DNA from: Flavobacterium sp. 11
Lineage (GTDB): Bacteria; Bacteroidota; Bacteroidia; Flavobacteriales; Flavobacteriaceae
Assembly: GCF_002754315.1 (NCBI RefSeq)
Contig: NZ_PEFE01000001.1
Span: 2,046,001-2,110,000 of the forward strand
DNA: 64,000 nt
Reading direction: 5' to 3'
Shown here: positions 53,894-63,500 of the stretch, piece by piece
Position numbering within the stretch: the first letter of the stretch is position 1
Layout: each line of letters opens with the position of its first letter
Notes under the pieces: generated by a model
Databases searched by the model: none
Told to the model about the DNA's origin: nothing
Seen by the model: the letters and a program-made list of their open reading frames with translations, nothing else
Position numbers and translations under genes: made by a program

Positions 53894-55048
53894 TCAATTA
53901 TTGAATCGCTTATAGGGAGTATAGGTGACAATTATTTCTATTATTCGGGTAACGCAATACGAAAGAAAGTTAATGGATTTTGTAAATAGATTGTTCTTAG
54001 TTTTGAGTGATTGAGATGTTATGCTCTGGCATTGAGCAATAATTTCGATGAGGTGTGCTTGAAACATTTTAGAAAATAAATCAGAATTTATTTCAACATT
54101 CATTTCAAGGCTTCCGTACGAACTTAAATTATTCAGATTAAACGATCCTATTGTAGTCCAATTGCCATCTATTACGGCCACTTTTCCATGTAATACGGAT
54201 TGGTCCCATTCGTACAATTCAATATTATAGTTAAGCAGTTTGTCATAGAGATAGCAGGTAGCGCGCCTTGTGAGCGGTAAATCTGATTTTCCGGAAAGAA
54301 TTAATTTAATTTTCACCTTATTTTTAGATGCTTTTTTCAAGGCTCGAATGATTCGAATCCCAGGCAGAAAATAACTTCCCACAATAATGATGTCTTTTTT
54401 CGCATTTCTAATGGATTTTATATACCCATCACAAATCTCATTTTTGCCTTTTAACCAGTCATTCTGAAGAATACGAACCATGGCATCTTCCTGAACAAGA
54501 AAAGAAGATTTTATTTTGCTGTTGTGTAAGTGTCTTTTTTTGAAATAGATATCGGCACACAATTTTTGAAGTGGTTCGGCAATTTCTCCTTTTAATTGAA
54601 CAGCATAGTCGAGCCAAGGAGCTTCTGTATCCGAACCACAATATTTATCGGCTACATTTATACCGCCAATAAGCACGACTTTTGCATCAGCAACAATAAC
54701 TTTTCGGTGTAGTCTTCTGCCTAGGTAAAAAGTATAGGTTGAAAATAAAGGAGCAAAAAAACGAATGTTTATGCCGCTTTGTCTCATTTCTTTTAGTGTT
54801 TCTGAGGGAAATGATAAAGACCCCAAACCATCCAAAAGGACATAAACCTGAACCTTACGTGAAGCGGCTTCTTTTAATGCTTTAATAATTCTATTTCCGG
54901 TTGCATCGTTTTCAAAAAGATACATTTGCATGTGAATTTCAATCTGTGAATTCCGAATAATAGCCTCTAATCGAGAAAAATAATCTTCGCCACTGTAAAC
55001 AAGTTCCAGATTTTTTGGAGCAATAAGGCTATTTTTACTTTCTATCAT
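53894..55048 (-). CDS. Cardiolipin-synthase-like phospholipase D protein
   Basis: 384 residues with two HKD motifs: HRKVIVADAKVVLIGG (about 113-128) and LHGKVAVIDGNWTTIGSFN (about 283-301). No N-terminal membrane helices, so closest to ClsB-type cardiolipin synthases, which join phosphatidylglycerol with another phospholipid. A C-terminal basic/hydrophobic tail (SINFLSYCVTRIIEIIVTY) may attach to the membrane. It overlaps the site-2 protease gene by 14 bp, which argues that they are made together; it is separate from the retron by 195 bp. Confidence 0.87.
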   Translation of the reverse strand: MIESKNSLIAPKNLELVYSGEDYFSRLEAIIRNSQIEIHMQMYLFENDATGNRIIKALKEAASRKVQVYVLLDGLGSLSFPSETLKEMRQSGINIRFFAPLFSTYTFYLGRRLHRKVIVADAKVVLIGGINVADKYCGSDTEAPWLDYAVQLKGEIAEPLQKLCADIYFKKRHLHNSKIKSSFLVQEDAMVRILQNDWLKGKNEICDGYIKSIRNAKKDIIIVGSYFLPGIRIIRALKKASKNKVKIKLILSGKSDLPLTRRATCYLYDKLLNYNIELYEWDQSVLHGKVAVIDGNWTTIGSFNLNNLSSYGSLEMNVEINSDLFSKMFQAHLIEIIAQCQSITSQSLKTKNNLFTKSINFLSYCVTRIIEIIVTYTPYKRFNN

Positions 55049-56138
55049 GGGCTTTATTTATTTTCACTTCGTTTATTAAAAGAAATTCCATAAGATTTTC
55101 AACATCCAAAATACCAACAACTTTATTATTTTCCATAACGAGCATTAATCTTGATTTATTGAGTTGAATGAGCTCAAAAACTTTTTCTAAAAGAGAATCG
55201 CTGTCGAGGTAAACTAAATTTCGGTCCATGACGTTGTAAATAAATTCATCATCTCCTTTTTTTGAAAGTGCCATAATAATTTGGTCCCGATTCAGTGTTC
55301 CTACCGGAATGCCTTCTTCAGTAATCAGGAAATTCTTGTTTTGGCTGTCCAATACCAATTCAACCGCTGTTTTTACAGTATCATTTGCATCAATCGTCGG
55401 ATATTGTTTCATGACAACATCATGCACTTTAAAGCCTTTTAAGATAAACTTAGACTCCGTATAATCAGCTTCAACCTGAGCTCCAATAATGACAAAAATA
55501 CCGATAAAAACTAAAATCGGGGAAGTGAAAAATCCAAAAATAATGAATCCCATTGCCAATAGTTGTCCTATCCGTGCCGAAATTCTTGTGGCAACATGCC
55601 TTTGTAACTTGAACGATAACAGCGCCCGTAAAATCCTGCCGCCATCCATAGGGAATGCGGGGATTAAATTGAAAAGTGCCAACCAGAAATTGACTAAAAA
55701 GAAATTGAGAAAGAAATTATTTGCGTTCACGCCATTAGATAATTCCGCCATTAATTGTTCTGAAGTATCCGGAATCGTAATGAAAATCCCTGTGATAAAG
55801 GCCAATGTAATATTTACCAAAGGTCCCGCAAAAGCGACTATTAATTCTTCCGATGGTTTTTCTGGTAATCGTTCCAGTCTGGCCAATCCGCCAATGGGTA
55901 AAAGGGTGATGTCTTTGGTTTTTATGTTGTAATTTTTTGCGGCTAAAGCATGACCGAGTTCGTGTAATAAAACAGTAACGAAAATGCACAAGATAAACAC
56001 CACAGACCATATTATTTGAGTAACATTTTGCCCTGATTTGTAGTTCATGAAAATGATAAACAGAATAAGTAAAGTGAATGTCCAGTGTATGAATATTCCA
56101 ATACCAGATACTTTTCCGAGTTTAAAGGATCCTTTCAT
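55035..56138 (-). CDS. Site-2 protease (M50) with CBS domain pair
   Basis: 367 residues from ATG 56138. Membrane zinc protease: HExxH in VLLHELGHALAAKN (about 52-65) and the third ligand in AFPMDGGRILRALL (about 164-177), with six or so helices. Two CBS domains at the C-terminus (about 235-360) suggest regulation by adenine nucleotide or energy charge, as in the SpoIVFB/Rv-type family. Substrates might be membrane-bound anti-sigma factors or signal remnants; none is nearby. Overlaps the PLD gene by 14 bp. Confidence 0.9.
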   Translation of the reverse strand: MKGSFKLGKVSGIGIFIHWTFTLLILFIIFMNYKSGQNVTQIIWSVVFILCIFVTVLLHELGHALAAKNYNIKTKDITLLPIGGLARLERLPEKPSEELIVAFAGPLVNITLAFITGIFITIPDTSEQLMAELSNGVNANNFFLNFFLVNFWLALFNLIPAFPMDGGRILRALLSFKLQRHVATRISARIGQLLAMGFIIFGFFTSPILVFIGIFVIIGAQVEADYTESKFILKGFKVHDVVMKQYPTIDANDTVKTAVELVLDSQNKNFLITEEGIPVGTLNRDQIIMALSKKGDDEFIYNVMDRNLVYLDSDSLLEKVFELIQLNKSRLMLVMENNKVVGILDVENLMEFLLINEVKINKAHDRK

Positions 56139-56235
56139 CTTTTGAGTTTTTAATACTGCTAACCGCAGCATGATTATAAAAAACAGACAAACAATAAAAT
56201 ATTCTATTCGTTTACAAATGATTTCAAAACGGGTA

Positions 56236-57225
56236 TCAGTTCACTTCATTTCCAGAAATACCATTATAGGCCCAGGAATTCAAATTCGCAATTGTAGTGT
56301 GTGCAATTCCCTCTAATGCCTCGTTTGTCAAAAAACCTTGATGTCCGGTAACCATCACATTAGGATGGGAACGAAGTTTTAAAAACAAATCATCATTTAT
56401 TGGAGCATCAGTATGATCTTGAAAAAATATTGGTTTCTCTTTTTCGTAAACATCTAATCCTGCAGCGCCAATGGTTTTATTTTCGATTGCTTCTAATAAG
56501 TCTTTTGTATTTACAATTCCTCCACGGGCAGTATTAATAAAAATCACTCCTTTTTTCATTAATGAAAATGTGCTTTTATTAAACAGATGGTTTGTTGTTC
56601 CATTGAGTAGATAATGAATGGATATCACATCAGCAGTGGCACATAAATCTTTTAGTGAAACGTAAGTAATTGGAATTTCATCCATGAGTTCCTTGTTTTC
56701 CTTAATATCAAAGGCTATTATTTTACAACCAAAACCATGCATTATTTTTGCAAATGCAGCTCCTATTTTTCCAGTTCCTACAATACCTATTGTTTTTCCA
56801 TGCAAATCAAAACCCACCAAATGATCCAAACGATAATCACCAATTTGCATTAACGTCTGACCTAAAACCAGTTTTCTGTTTAGTGCCATTAACAAGGCTA
56901 CGGCGAGTTCAGCAATGGCGTAAGGCGAATATTCAGGAACATTTGCCACTTTCATAGCTAATGATTTTGCTCGGGCCAAATCAACATGATCATAGCCTAC
57001 GGAACGCAGAGCAATATATTTTACACCACAAGTATATAGTTTCTGCAATACTGTCTCTGAAGCATCATCCGAAGTAAAAAGTGAAACAGCATCAAATCCT
57101 TTGGCAAGGGCTGCGGTACTTTCATTCAAAGGTTGCTCCGTAAAAACTAATTCGTGATTACCATGCGCTGCTTTTTCAAGGAAAGCCTTATCAAAACCCA
57201 ATATGCTATAGACTAATACTTTCAT
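56236..57225 (-). CDS. ldhA: D-lactate dehydrogenase-like 2-hydroxyacid dehydrogenase
   Basis: 329 residues. NAD-binding motif GKTIGIVGTGKIGAAFAKI (about 143-161), catalytic Arg in INTARGGIVNTKDLLEA (about 230-246), catalytic His in VTGHQGFLTNEALEGIAH (about 290-307) and Glu in AGLDVYEKEKPIF. It is most like fermentative D-lactate dehydrogenase (pyruvate to D-lactate with NADH). Next to pyruvate dehydrogenase E1-like genes and PEP synthase, so it fits pyruvate metabolism under low respiration. Confidence 0.88.
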   Translation of the reverse strand: MKVLVYSILGFDKAFLEKAAHGNHELVFTEQPLNESTAALAKGFDAVSLFTSDDASETVLQKLYTCGVKYIALRSVGYDHVDLARAKSLAMKVANVPEYSPYAIAELAVALLMALNRKLVLGQTLMQIGDYRLDHLVGFDLHGKTIGIVGTGKIGAAFAKIMHGFGCKIIAFDIKENKELMDEIPITYVSLKDLCATADVISIHYLLNGTTNHLFNKSTFSLMKKGVIFINTARGGIVNTKDLLEAIENKTIGAAGLDVYEKEKPIFFQDHTDAPINDDLFLKLRSHPNVMVTGHQGFLTNEALEGIAHTTIANLNSWAYNGISGNEVN

Positions 57226-57407
57226 TTTTGCTGTTTTTCATTTCTAAAAAAATACTTGTTAAGGTAGTGAATTTTTAGCAAACTTGTTTCAGTAATTTCA
57301 ATTCTTATTTTTAAATTTAATGATTATAAGTTGTTTTTAATCAGTAGTTTTAAAGAGCAAACGGATGCTTATGTTGCTTCTCAAATTGGTGCTTTTTATC
57401 AAAAAAA

Positions 57408-58394
57408 TTAATTCCGATAAAGCATCTTTTTTACGGCACTTATGATATCATTTTTTTGAGGAATGGCTGCTTCTTCCAAATGTGCAGGGTAGGGAATAGG
57501 GACTTCAATACCACACAATCGTTGTACAGGAGTATTTAAATTATAAAAGCCGTTTTCCATAATACGTGCACTCACTTCCGAGGAAATACTCACAGAGCGC
57601 CAAGCATCTTCTACTATCAATACCCGATGCGTTTTGGCAATCGAAGCCAAGAAAGTAGCCTCATCTAATGGTCGCAAAACACGTAAATCAATGACTTCTG
57701 CATCAATCCCAACGGTAGCTAATTCGGCAGCAGCCTCTAAACTTTTATACACTCCGGTTCCGTAAGTGATAATCGAAATGTCCTTTCCTTCTCGTAACAC
57801 TTTGGCTTTAGCAATAGAGGCAATTGGCAAGTCAGTCGCTATTTCTTTTTCGAGATTAAGCAGCATCGTATATTCAAACAATAACACAGGGTCAGGACTT
57901 TGCAGAGCGGCATACAGCATACTTCTCGCATCTTCATGCGTTCCTACTGATAGGACAATTAATCCTGGAATGTGTGCATAAAAAGGTTCCCAACTATGCG
58001 AATGTTGTGCTCCTAACTGGCGTCCAATACCGCTTCCCATTCGTATAATTAGAGGAACATTCAATTGTCCGCCGGACATGTGCTGTAAAGTAGCCGCATT
58101 GTTCACGATTTGGTCCATTGCGAATAAACTGAAATTGACTGTCATTATTTCAATAATGGGTTTCATACCAGCCATTGCTGCTCCAATTCCGGCTCCAACA
58201 AAACCAGCTTCTAAAAGTGGGACATCCATAATGCGTTCTTCACCAAATTCCTGCAATAATCCTTTGCTTACAGCAAAAGCTCCTCCATAGCGGCCCACAT
58301 CTTCGCCCATCAAAAAGACGCGTTTATCATTTTGCAATGCTTCGCGAAGGCCTTGATTCAAAGCCTCACGATAGGTGATGGATTGTGTGGCCAT
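57408..58394 (-). CDS. 2-oxoacid dehydrogenase E1 component, beta subunit
   Basis: 328 residues from ATG 58394 (an in-frame ATG four codons earlier, 58406, is equally possible). The segments [29 protein letters not shown] (about 25-38, Glu important for ThDP activation) and [18 protein letters not shown] are typical of pyruvate/acetoin/branched-chain E1 beta subunits. Partner of the alpha subunit two genes upstream. No E2 or E3 gene is present in the window, so the substrate cannot be fixed. Confidence 0.9.
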   Translation of the reverse strand: MATQSITYREALNQGLREALQNDKRVFLMGEDVGRYGGAFAVSKGLLQEFGEERIMDVPLLEAGFVGAGIGAAMAGMKPIIEIMTVNFSLFAMDQIVNNAATLQHMSGGQLNVPLIIRMGSGIGRQLGAQHSHSWEPFYAHIPGLIVLSVGTHEDARSMLYAALQSPDPVLLFEYTMLLNLEKEIATDLPIASIAKAKVLREGKDISIITYGTGVYKSLEAAAELATVGIDAEVIDLRVLRPLDEATFLASIAKTHRVLIVEDAWRSVSISSEVSARIMENGFYNLNTPVQRLCGIEVPIPYPAHLEEAAIPQKNDIISAVKKMLYRN

Positions 58395-58418
58395 GTTGCT
58401 TTTCATGAGAAGGATTGA

Positions 58419-58685
58419 TTATTGTTGTTTGCTTTTCCAACGTTTTAAAGCGGGTAAAATATTTACGGCTTTTTGAATCATATAACTGGGAAGTTTTCTT
58501 TTTTCCATATAGGTTTGTACAGCATTTTTCATGTCGTCCAGATTCATTTCCGGATTTTTAAAATCACTGTTTACATAACAATACTTGCAATAGTCATTGC
58601 TTTTAATACCGTTATTTTCGGTTCCTTTTAGTTTGTCTGCATGAAGAGGCATACCGCAACTTTGACAAAATTGGATGTCTTCCAT
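58419..58685 (-). CDS. Small zinc-ribbon protein
   Basis: 88 residues from ATG 58685. FCQSCGMPLHADK (about 5-17) and DYCKYCYVNSDF (about 30-41) hold two CxxC pairs forming a zinc ribbon (putative zinc ribbon domain family). The C-terminal helix resembles the rest of that family. It sits between the E1 alpha and E1 beta genes with short gaps (24-34 bp) and so is probably co-transcribed. Function unknown; no enzymatic motif. Confidence 0.8.
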   Translation of the reverse strand: MEDIQFCQSCGMPLHADKLKGTENNGIKSNDYCKYCYVNSDFKNPEMNLDDMKNAVQTYMEKRKLPSYMIQKAVNILPALKRWKSKQQ

Positions 58686-58752
58686 TCTGTTTTCTTTCAA
58701 TGAGTTTAGTGTAAAGTTTTTCATGGTGTTTTTTGATTTTAATGTTTATAGT

Positions 58753-59700
58753 TTAAATTTCGGTGTAAACAAATTTTGTCAATTGCTCTAATGGTTCCCG
58801 AGCGCTTTCTTCGGCAAAATCCAGTGCTTTCTGGATTTTTGTTTTTATTTTACTTTCAAAACCAACAATCTCACTTTCCGTAATCCATTGTTGTTGCAAA
58901 AGAAACTGCTCGAATTGCGGAATCGGATCTCGTCTTTTCCATTCCTCCACTTTCTTTTTAGCACGGTATAATTCGACATCAAACATGGAGTATGCTCTAA
59001 AACGATAGGTGTTACAAATCAGTAAACAGGGTTTTCCGGTACTTTTTATTTTTTCTACAGCTGCATTGGCAGCCTGCATTACTTTTATTAAATTCATACC
59101 ATCAACGGCTGAAGATGCAATGCCTTTTTTTTCTAATTCTACTACAGTATGCGAATATCGGACTGCGTTGCCCTTAGCATACAAGTTATTTTCACAGACA
59201 AATAAAACAGGAACTTTCCAGAGTGCCGCCAGATTCTGAGCCTCCTGAAATTCACATTTGGTAATGTCATCTTCGCTAAAGAAGCAACAGATAATGTTAT
59301 TTTTCTTTTGTTTTTTGGATGCCAATGCCATTCCAACAGCTATTGAAAGATTGCCACTCAATACAGAATTATTTCCGTGAAAATTTTTTGAAGCATCAAA
59401 AAGGTGCATGGAGCCACCTCGACCTCGGCTGCAGCCTTCTATTTTTCCATACATTTCAGCCATAATTACATCAGGATCAATGCCACGTGCCAAAGCATGA
59501 CCATGTTCCCGATAGGTACTCAATACAGTATCATTATCAGTTAAAGCCTGCATTATTCCTACTGCTGTGGCTTCTTCACCAATGTATAAGTGCAGGAATC
59601 CTCTGATTTTGGCTTTAGTGTATAACTCAGCAGCTTTTTCTTCAAATCGCCGAATGAGCAGCATTTGATATAAAAGTAAAAGTCCTTTTTTCGCATCCAT
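58753..59700 (-). CDS. 2-oxoacid dehydrogenase E1 component, alpha subunit
   Basis: 315 residues, thiamine-diphosphate dependent. MLLIRRFEEKAAELY (about 13-27), FLHLYIGEEATAVG (about 35-48), HGHALARGIDPD (about 65-76), GRGGSMHLFD (about 93-102) with ThDP loop GDDI-like GFFSEDDITKCEFQE and NNLYAKG. Forms an alpha2beta2 E1 with the beta subunit two genes downstream. Phosphorylation-type regulation is not expected. Substrate may be pyruvate, acetoin or a branched-chain 2-oxoacid; the adjacent ldhA and ppsA favour pyruvate. Confidence 0.9.
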   Translation of the reverse strand: MDAKKGLLLLYQMLLIRRFEEKAAELYTKAKIRGFLHLYIGEEATAVGIMQALTDNDTVLSTYREHGHALARGIDPDVIMAEMYGKIEGCSRGRGGSMHLFDASKNFHGNNSVLSGNLSIAVGMALASKKQKKNNIICCFFSEDDITKCEFQEAQNLAALWKVPVLFVCENNLYAKGNAVRYSHTVVELEKKGIASSAVDGMNLIKVMQAANAAVEKIKSTGKPCLLICNTYRFRAYSMFDVELYRAKKKVEEWKRRDPIPQFEQFLLQQQWITESEIVGFESKIKTKIQKALDFAEESAREPLEQLTKFVYTEI

Positions 59701-59817
59701 GAATTATCTTTTTTGAATCAGTTTTTGACTCGTTATTTTACTCTTGTGCTACTATTGAAATCTAGTACACGGATAATTATGCTCTGTTTTTTTTGGAAAT
59801 ATTTTCTGAATACTATT

Positions 59818-60285
59818 CTAGAAAGAATTGCCAAGTGGAACAAGATTATACTCAATAATTATTTCTGGCTCTAACCGAATGGTTGTTTTAATGGCATTTG
59901 AAATCAAACAGGCCTTTTCACTCAACTCCAAAATATGTTTTGCCCGTTCTGGTTTTTGGGAATAATGGATGACGAGTTTGGGTTGAAGAATGATTTCGGT
60001 TATGGTATGTTTCCCATTGATTTTATCGACAATACAAGTCGATTTACTCTCAAAACTTATAAACTGAAGTTTTGAATTTTCGGCAATCGACAGAAAAGTA
60101 GTTAATAGACAACTGTTTATTGCAGCAACAAACAGGTGCTCTGGAGACCAAATTTTATCCATTCCTTTCGGGAATTCAGGAGGTGTCGCGACTTCAATAT
60201 TTTGAAGCAAAACGGGAGAACTTAAGATCCCTTTCCTTTTGTCGGACCATTTTAGATTTACTTCGTAAGTATACATTCTATACAT
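59818..60285 (-). CDS. OsmC-family protein
   Basis: 155 residues. Two Cys positions of the OsmC fold are seen (AAINSCLLTTFLSI, about Cys68, and EKACLISNAIK, about Cys126). The sequence is closer to the YhfA/SACOL-type OsmC proteins with an N-terminal YTYEVNLKWSDKRKG. Likely a thiol peroxidase. A second start Met lies three codons in. It follows the SDR gene by 26 bp. Confidence 0.85.
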   Translation of the reverse strand: MYRMYTYEVNLKWSDKRKGILSSPVLLQNIEVATPPEFPKGMDKIWSPEHLFVAAINSCLLTTFLSIAENSKLQFISFESKSTCIVDKINGKHTITEIILQPKLVIHYSQKPERAKHILELSEKACLISNAIKTTIRLEPEIIIEYNLVPLGNSF

Positions 60286-60311
60286 TTTTTAGTGGTATTA
60301 AAACTCAAAAA

Positions 60312-61067
60312 TTATTGTGCGACAAATCCGCCATCTACTGCCATTGCATGTCCAGTTACAAATGAAGCTTCGTCTGAACATATCCAGACCACTGCATTTG
60401 CTATCTCTTCGGGTTTGCCAAAACGTCCTATTGGCTCTAAACCTGTAAATTGTTCTATTCCTTCTTTCGTTTTTCCGGTAAGTCGATCAATCATTGGTGT
60501 TTGTATGACTCCCGGGCAAACAACATTTATTCTGATTCCTAGTTTAGAACATTCTAAAGCTGCTGTTTTTGATAATCCAATGACACCGTGTTTGGAGGCT
60601 ACATAAGCTGGTAAACCAGCGAATCCAACTAATCCGGCTACAGAAGCACAGTTCACAATAGCTCCTTTGCCTTGTTTTACTATTTCGGGAATCTCATATT
60701 TCATGCATAGCCAAATTCCTTTTAAATTGATACCTATGGTTCGATCCCAGTTTTCTTCGGTGCAATCTTGTGTCATAGCGGATATTCCTTCAACACCTGC
60801 ATTGTTATAAGCATAATCCAAACGTCCAAAAGTTGCTATAGTTTTTTCAACCATCGCTTTTACGTCTTCGGTTTTTGAAACATCGCATTTGATGAAAATG
60901 GTTTCGGTACCTAAATCCTTGATAAGCCGCATCGTTTCACTGTTTTCTATCCAATCCACGACAACTACTTTAGCTCCTTTTTGGGCGAAAGCCAAGGCAG
61001 TAGATTTACCGATTCCGGAGGAACCTCCCGTCACGATGGCTACTTTATTTTTGAATGTTGCTTCCAT
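60312..61067 (-). CDS. Short-chain dehydrogenase/reductase
   Basis: 251 residues, classical SDR. Cofactor motif VTGGSSGIGKSTAL (about 12-25), NNAGVEG (about 87-93), catalytic Ser in VNCASVAGLVG and YxxxK in YVASKHGVIGLSK (about 154-166), C-terminal HAMAVDGGFVAQ. The Asp in VVVVDW after the glycine motif favours NAD over NADP. Substrate unknown. It starts 12 bp after the end of ppsA. Confidence 0.9.
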   Translation of the reverse strand: MEATFKNKVAIVTGGSSGIGKSTALAFAQKGAKVVVVDWIENSETMRLIKDLGTETIFIKCDVSKTEDVKAMVEKTIATFGRLDYAYNNAGVEGISAMTQDCTEENWDRTIGINLKGIWLCMKYEIPEIVKQGKGAIVNCASVAGLVGFAGLPAYVASKHGVIGLSKTAALECSKLGIRINVVCPGVIQTPMIDRLTGKTKEGIEQFTGLEPIGRFGKPEEIANAVVWICSDEASFVTGHAMAVDGGFVAQ

Positions 61068-61079
61068 AATTAAATCGAT

Positions 61080-63500
61080 TTACATTAGAATTTTTCTTTT
61101 TGTTTTCTTTTCCGCTTCCAAAATATTTTCAATTCCTTTTATTAAAGCATCTGGATTAAACGAGATACTGTCAATACCTTCGTTCACTAAAAATTTCGCA
61201 AATTGGGGGAGATCGCTCGGAGCTTGTCCGCACAATCCCACTTTTATTTCAAAACGTTTGGCCACCCGAATCGTTTCTTTAATTAAAGATTTGACAGCAG
61301 GATTTTCTTCGCTGAACAAATAACTTACCAGTGCGGAATCGCGGTCTAAACCTAATGTGAGTTGCGTTAAATCATTGGAACCAATAGAAAATCCGTCAAA
61401 GAGTTTTGCAAATTCATCGGCCAGTAATACATTACTCGGAATCTCAATCATGACATATACCTGTAATCCGTTAATACCTTGCACCAATCCGTTTTTAGAC
61501 ATTTCGGTAAGTACATTTTCACCTTCTTCAACGGTTCTGCAAAAAGGAATCATCAGTTTTACATTGTGCAGTCCCATTTCGTTTCGTACTTTTTTCATGG
61601 CTTCGCATTCTAAAGCAAACCCTTTTCGATAAAAATCACTGTAATAACGCGAGGCACCACGGAAACCAATCATGGGATTTTCCTCATCGGGCTCGTAATA
61701 TTTTCCTCCGATGAGGTTGGCATATTCGTTACTTTTAAAATCACTCATTCGAACAATAACCTCTTTTGGATAAAAAGCGGCGGCAACAATTGCTACAGCT
61801 TCAGCCAGTTTATCAATGAAATAGTTTTTAGGATCTTCATAGCCTTTTGTCATTGCGGCTATTTCGGAAATAATTTTCTCATCTGTTATTTTTTCAGGTT
61901 CGCACAACGCCAACGGATGAATTTTAATAGTATTCGAAATGGCAAATTCCATTCGCATCAAACCCACGCCCTGATTGGGATAATGGCTTAACTCAAACGC
62001 TCTTTCGGGATCAGCAAGAATAAGCATGGGAGCTGTTTTTGGCATTTCAAGTTTGCTGAAATCCTGTTCTGATACTTCCCATTTCAATTTTCCGTCATAG
62101 ATGTTTCCTTCTTTGCCTTCGGCACAGGAAACGGTGATTTCCTGACCATTTTTTATAACAGAAGTAGCGTTTCCACAACCCACAACGGCAACGGTTCCTA
62201 GTTCTCGGGCAACAATCGCTGCATGGCTGGTGCGTCCGCCTTTATTGGTGATAATTGCCGATGCTCTTTTCATGATGGGATCCCAATCCGGATTAGTCAA
62301 ATCGGTTACTATGATTTCCCCGTTTTGCAATAAATTGCCTTCTTGTGGACTGTTTAGAATACGCGCTTTTCCGGAAGCAATTTTATCGCCAAGCGCAATT
62401 CCTTGCGTCAAAAGCGTGCTTTTTTCTTTGAGTTTGTAAATTTCCCGAACTTGTTTATTGGCTTTTCCATGTACGGTTTCCGGTCGGGCCTGAACGATGT
62501 AGAGTTGGTTATTCAAACCGTCTTTTGCCCATTCAATATCCATTGGTTTTTTATAATGTTTTTCAATTTTAGAACACCATTGAGAGAGTTGAATAACTTC
62601 TTTATTTGTTAGCGAAAACTGATTTTGTTTTTCGAAAGAAGTATCGGTGTTGATAATGGTATTTTCTGCCGATGAGGTTGCTGATTTTTCAGCATAAATC
62701 ATTGTGAATTCTTTTCTCCCGCACTGTCTTTTCAGAATGGGATTCAAATCCAGGTTTTCTAAAGTAGGTTTAAAAACCATCCATTCATCAGGCGTCACTG
62801 TTCCCTGAACAATATTTTCCCCTAAACCCCAACACCCGTTGATGATGATGGTGTTTTCGAAACCGCTGTCGGGATCAATGGTAAACGCTACGCCGGACGA
62901 AGCTTTATCGCTTCGTACCATTTGCTGTACGCCAACAGAAATTGCAATGTCTAATGCAGCAAAACCCATGTCATGACGGTACTTGATGGCTCGATCTGTA
63001 AACAAGGATACAAAACAGCGATGAACGGCATCCAATAATTGTGTAGCACCGTTGATGTTTAAAAACGATTGCATTTGGCCTGCAAAACTCGCAGTTGGTA
63101 AATCTTCAGAGGTAGCACTGCTTCGCACGGCCACATCAAGGGTATTGCTGTTGGATTGTTCACTAAGGGATTGGTAGGCAGCGTAAATTTCATCCCGAAT
63201 TTCGTCCGGAATGGCAGCTGATAAAATAAGGCTTCTGGCTTTTTCTCCAATGGAAGAAAGATTGGAATAGTGTTGTGTATCTAATGAAAATAATAAATCC
63301 TTCAATGGTTTTTCCAGATTATTCATTTTCCTGAAAAGACGATATCCTTCAGCAGTAACTGCAAACCCATTAGGAATACGAATCCCTATTGGATTGAGTT
63401 GATTGTACATTTCGCCGAGAGAGGCGTTTTTGCCACCAACTTTACCAATGGCATCAATACCAATTTGGTCAAAAAACAGTATGTATTTGTACTTCCCCAT
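61080..63500 (-). CDS. ppsA: Phosphoenolpyruvate synthase
   Basis: 806 residues, the usual length. N-terminal ATP-grasp-like domain (DAIGKVGGKNASLGEM about 14-29, VRSSATSEDLPTASFAGQ about 124-141), central phosphohistidine domain with GGRTSHAAIVARELG (about 419-433), and C-terminal TIM barrel with GFRGASRYY and GLCGQAPSD (about 753-761, catalytic Cys). Converts pyruvate, ATP and water to PEP, AMP and phosphate in gluconeogenesis. First gene of the long minus-strand block; no regulator is adjacent (no ppsR). Confidence 0.95.
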   Translation of the reverse strand: MGKYKYILFFDQIGIDAIGKVGGKNASLGEMYNQLNPIGIRIPNGFAVTAEGYRLFRKMNNLEKPLKDLLFSLDTQHYSNLSSIGEKARSLILSAAIPDEIRDEIYAAYQSLSEQSNSNTLDVAVRSSATSEDLPTASFAGQMQSFLNINGATQLLDAVHRCFVSLFTDRAIKYRHDMGFAALDIAISVGVQQMVRSDKASSGVAFTIDPDSGFENTIIINGCWGLGENIVQGTVTPDEWMVFKPTLENLDLNPILKRQCGRKEFTMIYAEKSATSSAENTIINTDTSFEKQNQFSLTNKEVIQLSQWCSKIEKHYKKPMDIEWAKDGLNNQLYIVQARPETVHGKANKQVREIYKLKEKSTLLTQGIALGDKIASGKARILNSPQEGNLLQNGEIIVTDLTNPDWDPIMKRASAIITNKGGRTSHAAIVARELGTVAVVGCGNATSVIKNGQEITVSCAEGKEGNIYDGKLKWEVSEQDFSKLEMPKTAPMLILADPERAFELSHYPNQGVGLMRMEFAISNTIKIHPLALCEPEKITDEKIISEIAAMTKGYEDPKNYFIDKLAEAVAIVAAAFYPKEVIVRMSDFKSNEYANLIGGKYYEPDEENPMIGFRGASRYYSDFYRKGFALECEAMKKVRNEMGLHNVKLMIPFCRTVEEGENVLTEMSKNGLVQGINGLQVYVMIEIPSNVLLADEFAKLFDGFSIGSNDLTQLTLGLDRDSALVSYLFSEENPAVKSLIKETIRVAKRFEIKVGLCGQAPSDLPQFAKFLVNEGIDSISFNPDALIKGIENILEAEKKTKRKILM

